Below, piece after piece: positions 14,318-16,741 of a stretch of DNA of 16,741 bases (position 1 is the stretch's first letter; each line of letters starts with the position of its first letter). A program made the translations under genes and the position numbers. This DNA comes from Deltaproteobacteria bacterium (GTDB lineage Bacteria; Desulfobacterota; DSM-4660; Desulfatiglandales; B25-G16), in contig JAGYMO010000319.1 in NCBI GenBank assembly GCA_018400255.1, forward strand, positions 1-16,741. Direction: 5' to 3'. Below the pieces are notes generated by a model. It was not told where the DNA came from. It searched no databases and saw only the letters and a program-made list of their open reading frames with translations.

Positions 14318-15460
14318 ATGTCTTATCAATTGAATGAAGAACAGAAAATGATCCAGGCCATGGTTAGAGACCTGGCTCGCGAGGTTATTCTACCTGGAGC
14401 TGCGGAAAGGGATAAAACCAAGGAATTTCCAGCAGAGAATATAAAAAAAATGGCAGAGCTTGGTCTTATGGGTATGGGTGTGCCGACTGAGTATAATGGA
14501 GCAGGAGTTGACACAATCAGTTACAGCCTAGCCCTTCAGGAGATTGGTTATGCCTGTGCTTCAACCGCGGTAATAATGTCTGTACATAACAGTGTATCTT
14601 GCGGGCCCATTTATAGGTTTGGCTCAGAATACCTTAAGGAGAATTATTTAAAACCATTGGCAGCAGGCGAAAAACTCGGGTGTTTCGCATTAACGGAACC
14701 AAGCGCCGGCTCTGATCCGGCAAGCCAAAAGACAACAGCTAAAAAAGATGGAGATAGTTATGTATTAAACGGCACAAAGGCGTGGATAACCAGCGGAAAA
14801 AATTCGGATGTGGTAGTATGTTCTGCCTATACAGATAAAAGTAAAAAACACAGAGGGATAAGTGATTTTATCTTGGATAAGAGTATGCCTGGTTTTATCG
14901 TAGGGCCAGAAGAAGATAAAATGGGCCAAAGGGCATCAGACTCAACAGGCCTTATATTCGAGGATTGTAGAGTTCCAGCTGAAAACCTCCTTGGTGAAGA
15001 AGGTCAGGGCTTTATCATCGCTATGACTGCACTTGACGAGGGGCGTATAGGTATAGCATCAATGTCTGTAGGCATTGGCCAGGCCTGTTTGGATGCTGCT
15101 GTAAATTACTCAAAGGAAAGAGAGCAGTTTGGAAGCAGTTTATCAAAATTTCAAGGAATCAGATGGATGATAGCAGACATGGCGGTTCAGGTTGAAGCTG
15201 CCCGTTTACTTGCGTTTAATGCGGCGGCAATGAAAGATAATAAGGAAAGATTTACGGCTGAGGCGTCAATGGCAAAGCTGTTTGCATCTGAGATGGCAAA
15301 CAGGGTTGCCTACCAGGCATTACAAATACACGGTGGGTACGGTTATAGTAAGGAATACCCAGTAGAAAGATATTACCGGGATGCAAGAGTTACAACTATA
15401 TATGAGGGAACTTCCGAAATCCAAAGGATAGTAATTGCAAATAATATCATTGAATCTTAA
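14318..15460 (+). CDS. Acyl-CoA dehydrogenase 2 (butyryl/isobutyryl type)
   Basis: Second FAD-dependent acyl-CoA dehydrogenase of the operon (380 aa), close in pattern to bacterial butyryl-CoA dehydrogenases. Seen: N-terminal LNEEQKMIQAMVRDLARE, family signature CFALTEPSAGSDP, substrate/FAD region EREQFGSSLSKFQGIRW, and signature 2 starting at Q336 with GGYGYSKEYPVERYYRD to the catalytic base E363 in IYEGTSEIQ. It starts 14 bp after the XRE-cupin stop; the preceding ribosome site is only a weak GGAG. It differs throughout from the dehydrogenase at 8985-10136, so it is a paralogue and not a recent copy. One of the two may act on the linear and the other on the branched acyl-CoA; which is which cannot be told here. 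Confidence 0.88.
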   Translation: MSYQLNEEQKMIQAMVRDLAREVILPGAAERDKTKEFPAENIKKMAELGLMGMGVPTEYNGAGVDTISYSLALQEIGYACASTAVIMSVHNSVSCGPIYRFGSEYLKENYLKPLAAGEKLGCFALTEPSAGSDPASQKTTAKKDGDSYVLNGTKAWITSGKNSDVVVCSAYTDKSKKHRGISDFILDKSMPGFIVGPEEDKMGQRASDSTGLIFEDCRVPAENLLGEEGQGFIIAMTALDEGRIGIASMSVGIGQACLDAAVNYSKEREQFGSSLSKFQGIRWMIADMAVQVEAARLLAFNAAAMKDNKERFTAEASMAKLFASEMANRVAYQALQIHGGYGYSKEYPVERYYRDARVTTIYEGTSEIQRIVIANNIIES

Positions 15461-15603
15461 TCCTTTCAAAGAAGACTTGTAAAATACCCCAATATCCCTT
15501 TACCACAAAAACACCTGTGTGATTATCCCTCATTAACTATTTCTCCAAATAAAATAACTAGTTAAGTGAAAGCCTTGTCATAGCCTAAGGAGGCAGATAT
15601 TTA

Positions 15604-16398
15604 ATGACAGATGAAATAAATGAGAAGATGAGTTTTGAATCTGATATAAAAAAGCTGAAAATTCTGTTGCCCTATTGGGTAAACCACAATCAACAGCACA
15701 TTCAAGATAACGAAAAATGGATAAAAAAAGCAGAAGAACTTGGGCTATCAGAGGTTGTCAGTGAACTAAAGAAGTCTGTTGAAATTTCAAAGAAGGCAAA
15801 CGAACACATAGAGTTTGCATATAAAGGTCTTGAAAAAAGACATGCAACTGAGAAGAGAATGTCTCAATACCCATCTCATACCATACGAGTAGAAAAAGAG
15901 TGGGAATCTAAAAATTTTGAACTGAAGCAGATAGGTGTTATACGAAGTCCCTACACTGAAAATGCACCATACCAGCCTGTAGATGAGGCTGAGGGTGATT
16001 TTCGTATAATTATTGACCCTCAGCATGCTAATGGGCTTCAAAGGCTGGAAAGTTTTCGGTACATCTATGTGCTTTATTATATAGACAGAATAAAGAAAGA
16101 ATTATCACCACTGGTAAACCCTCCGTGGACTGGTGATATGGAGGTAGGTGTTTTTGCCAGCAGGGCACCTGCCCGGCCGAATCCTATTGGACTTAGTATC
16201 GTAACCTTAAAGAAAATTGTAAATAATGAAATTTTTACATCAGGTTTAGATGTATTTGATGGGACACCCTTGCTTGATATAAAGCCATATATAAAAGATC
16301 TGGACTCTAAATCTGATGCAAATTATGGTTGGGTAGAGGATTTAGCTGACTTTGATCACCTTCTTTTGCATATCAAAGGTATACCTCATGATTATTGA
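15604..16398 (+). CDS. trmO: TrmO-like tRNA methyltransferase with N-terminal helical domain
   Basis: The C-terminal part (about 106-255) is a TrmO/TsaA (UPF0066) domain, which uses SAM to N6-methylate the t6A base at position 37 of some tRNAs. Seen: IGVIRSPYTENAPYQP, RAPARPNPIGLS (187-198) and DGTPLLDIKPYI (219-230), all family hallmarks. The first about 85 residues are extra and helical, with LLPYWVNHNQQHIQDNEKW (21-39) and further His at 67 and 80. From memory this resembles a short His-rich helical module found in anaerobe proteins (possibly DUF8180), not confirmed. Start ATG 15604 has AAGGAGG ten bases upstream. The 143-bp gap after the dehydrogenase suggests its own promoter, and its function is probably separate from the operon. 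In some anaerobes, TsaA-like proteins sit near metal-cofactor genes, so another role is possible. Confidence 0.82.
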   Translation: MTDEINEKMSFESDIKKLKILLPYWVNHNQQHIQDNEKWIKKAEELGLSEVVSELKKSVEISKKANEHIEFAYKGLEKRHATEKRMSQYPSHTIRVEKEWESKNFELKQIGVIRSPYTENAPYQPVDEAEGDFRIIIDPQHANGLQRLESFRYIYVLYYIDRIKKELSPLVNPPWTGDMEVGVFASRAPARPNPIGLSIVTLKKIVNNEIFTSGLDVFDGTPLLDIKPYIKDLDSKSDANYGWVEDLADFDHLLLHIKGIPHDY

Positions 16399-16741
16399 GA
16401 CTGTCTGGTAGCTGTTTTTTCTAGGTTATTGGAGGACTGTGCGGAACAATTTTCATTTTTCAGTCCCTTCTTGCCTTAGATTCGCTGGAAATAACCTTGT
16501 GATAAGTAGGTGGATTCATATGATACCTCTAACACCGGCGCAATAAGTTCATCAATTACCTTACTTTATAATTGCATCGATCCCCGAAATATGCTTTGTT
16601 GCTGGCTTTTTTTGATTTGTTTTTTCACGTGACCTATTATATACTTCAATATATAAATCAAAGATTCTTTAAAATTTAATGTGATGTTTAACCCAGATTA
16701 TGCAGTAGCCACCTACTGCGGCCTGAAAAACCTTGTCCCGC
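16399..16741. other. Intergenic region at the right edge
   Basis: 343 bp without a recognisable gene or RNA gene. Only stop-interrupted frames are seen on both strands. T runs near 16416 and 16606 lack a clear preceding stem, so no trmO terminator is called. A hairpin near the right edge is listed separately. A gene entering from the right on the minus strand cannot be excluded. Confidence 0.45.
16702..16719. repeat. Perfect inverted repeat near the right edge
   Basis: GCAGTAG (16702-16708), spacer CCAC, CTACTGC (16713-16719): seven-base arms. On the minus strand the segment continues as CATAATCTGGGTTAAAC. Composition rises in GC just here, from about 16700 on. It could be the tip of an insertion sequence continuing off the edge, or a hairpin at the end of a neighbouring transcript. 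Confidence 0.35.

Noticed and set aside
1..16741. CRISPR arrays, tRNA or rRNA genes
   Set aside because: No regularly spaced repeats and no cloverleaf or rRNA-like segments were found on reading both strands.

Overview
The window looks like chromosomal DNA of a strictly anaerobic, selenocysteine-using bacterium, most likely a Desulfobacterota sulfate reducer or syntroph. The reasons are a tungsten-type (class II) benzoyl-CoA reductase gene set, an HdrA-like flavoprotein with an in-frame UGA, a B12-dependent acyl-CoA isomerase operon, and moderately AT-rich DNA with purine-rich Shine-Dalgarno sites. This placement is inference from gene content; no rRNA, tRNA or CRISPR array was seen.

Left part (1-5323, minus strand): one operon read right to left, bamB (tungstopterin aldehyde-oxidoreductase-like, active-site subunit), bamC (three-cluster ferredoxin-like), bamD (HdrD/GlpC-like, two [4Fe-4S] plus two CCG domains) and bamE (HdrA-like, running off the left edge). 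bamE is not broken at 1282: the TGA stands where HdrA proteins have a conserved Cys, the frame stays open from there to base 1, and a hairpin with bacterial SECIS geometry lies 18-31 nt after it. The proteins would carry electrons from a bifurcating HdrA-like module to the ring-reducing BamB/BamC core.

Middle (5324-6822): about 330 bp of leader upstream of bamB; a minus-strand pair consisting of a GNAT acetyltransferase and a 58-residue DUF2080-type protein just upstream of it; then a strongly AT-rich 528 bp stretch with two candidate promoters for the plus-strand operon.

Right part (6823-16398, plus strand): thiolase, enoyl-CoA hydratase, acyl-CoA dehydrogenase, mutase large subunit, B12-binding small subunit, MeaB-type GTPase chaperone, a 79-residue two-helix membrane protein, an XRE-cupin regulator, a second acyl-CoA dehydrogenase and, more loosely attached, a TrmO-like tRNA methyltransferase with an extra helical N-terminus. 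The mutase would usually be labelled methylmalonyl-CoA mutase, but it has Phe88 and Gln206 at the two substrate-defining positions (Tyr89 and Arg207 in methylmalonyl-CoA mutase), the isobutyryl-CoA mutase pattern. The operon therefore most simply encodes interconversion of isobutyryl-CoA and butyryl-CoA coupled to short-chain beta-oxidation. A 3-hydroxyacyl-CoA dehydrogenase, ETF and CoA-activating enzyme must come from elsewhere.

The last 343 bp hold no recognisable gene; a short hairpin near the edge may belong to a neighbouring mobile element.
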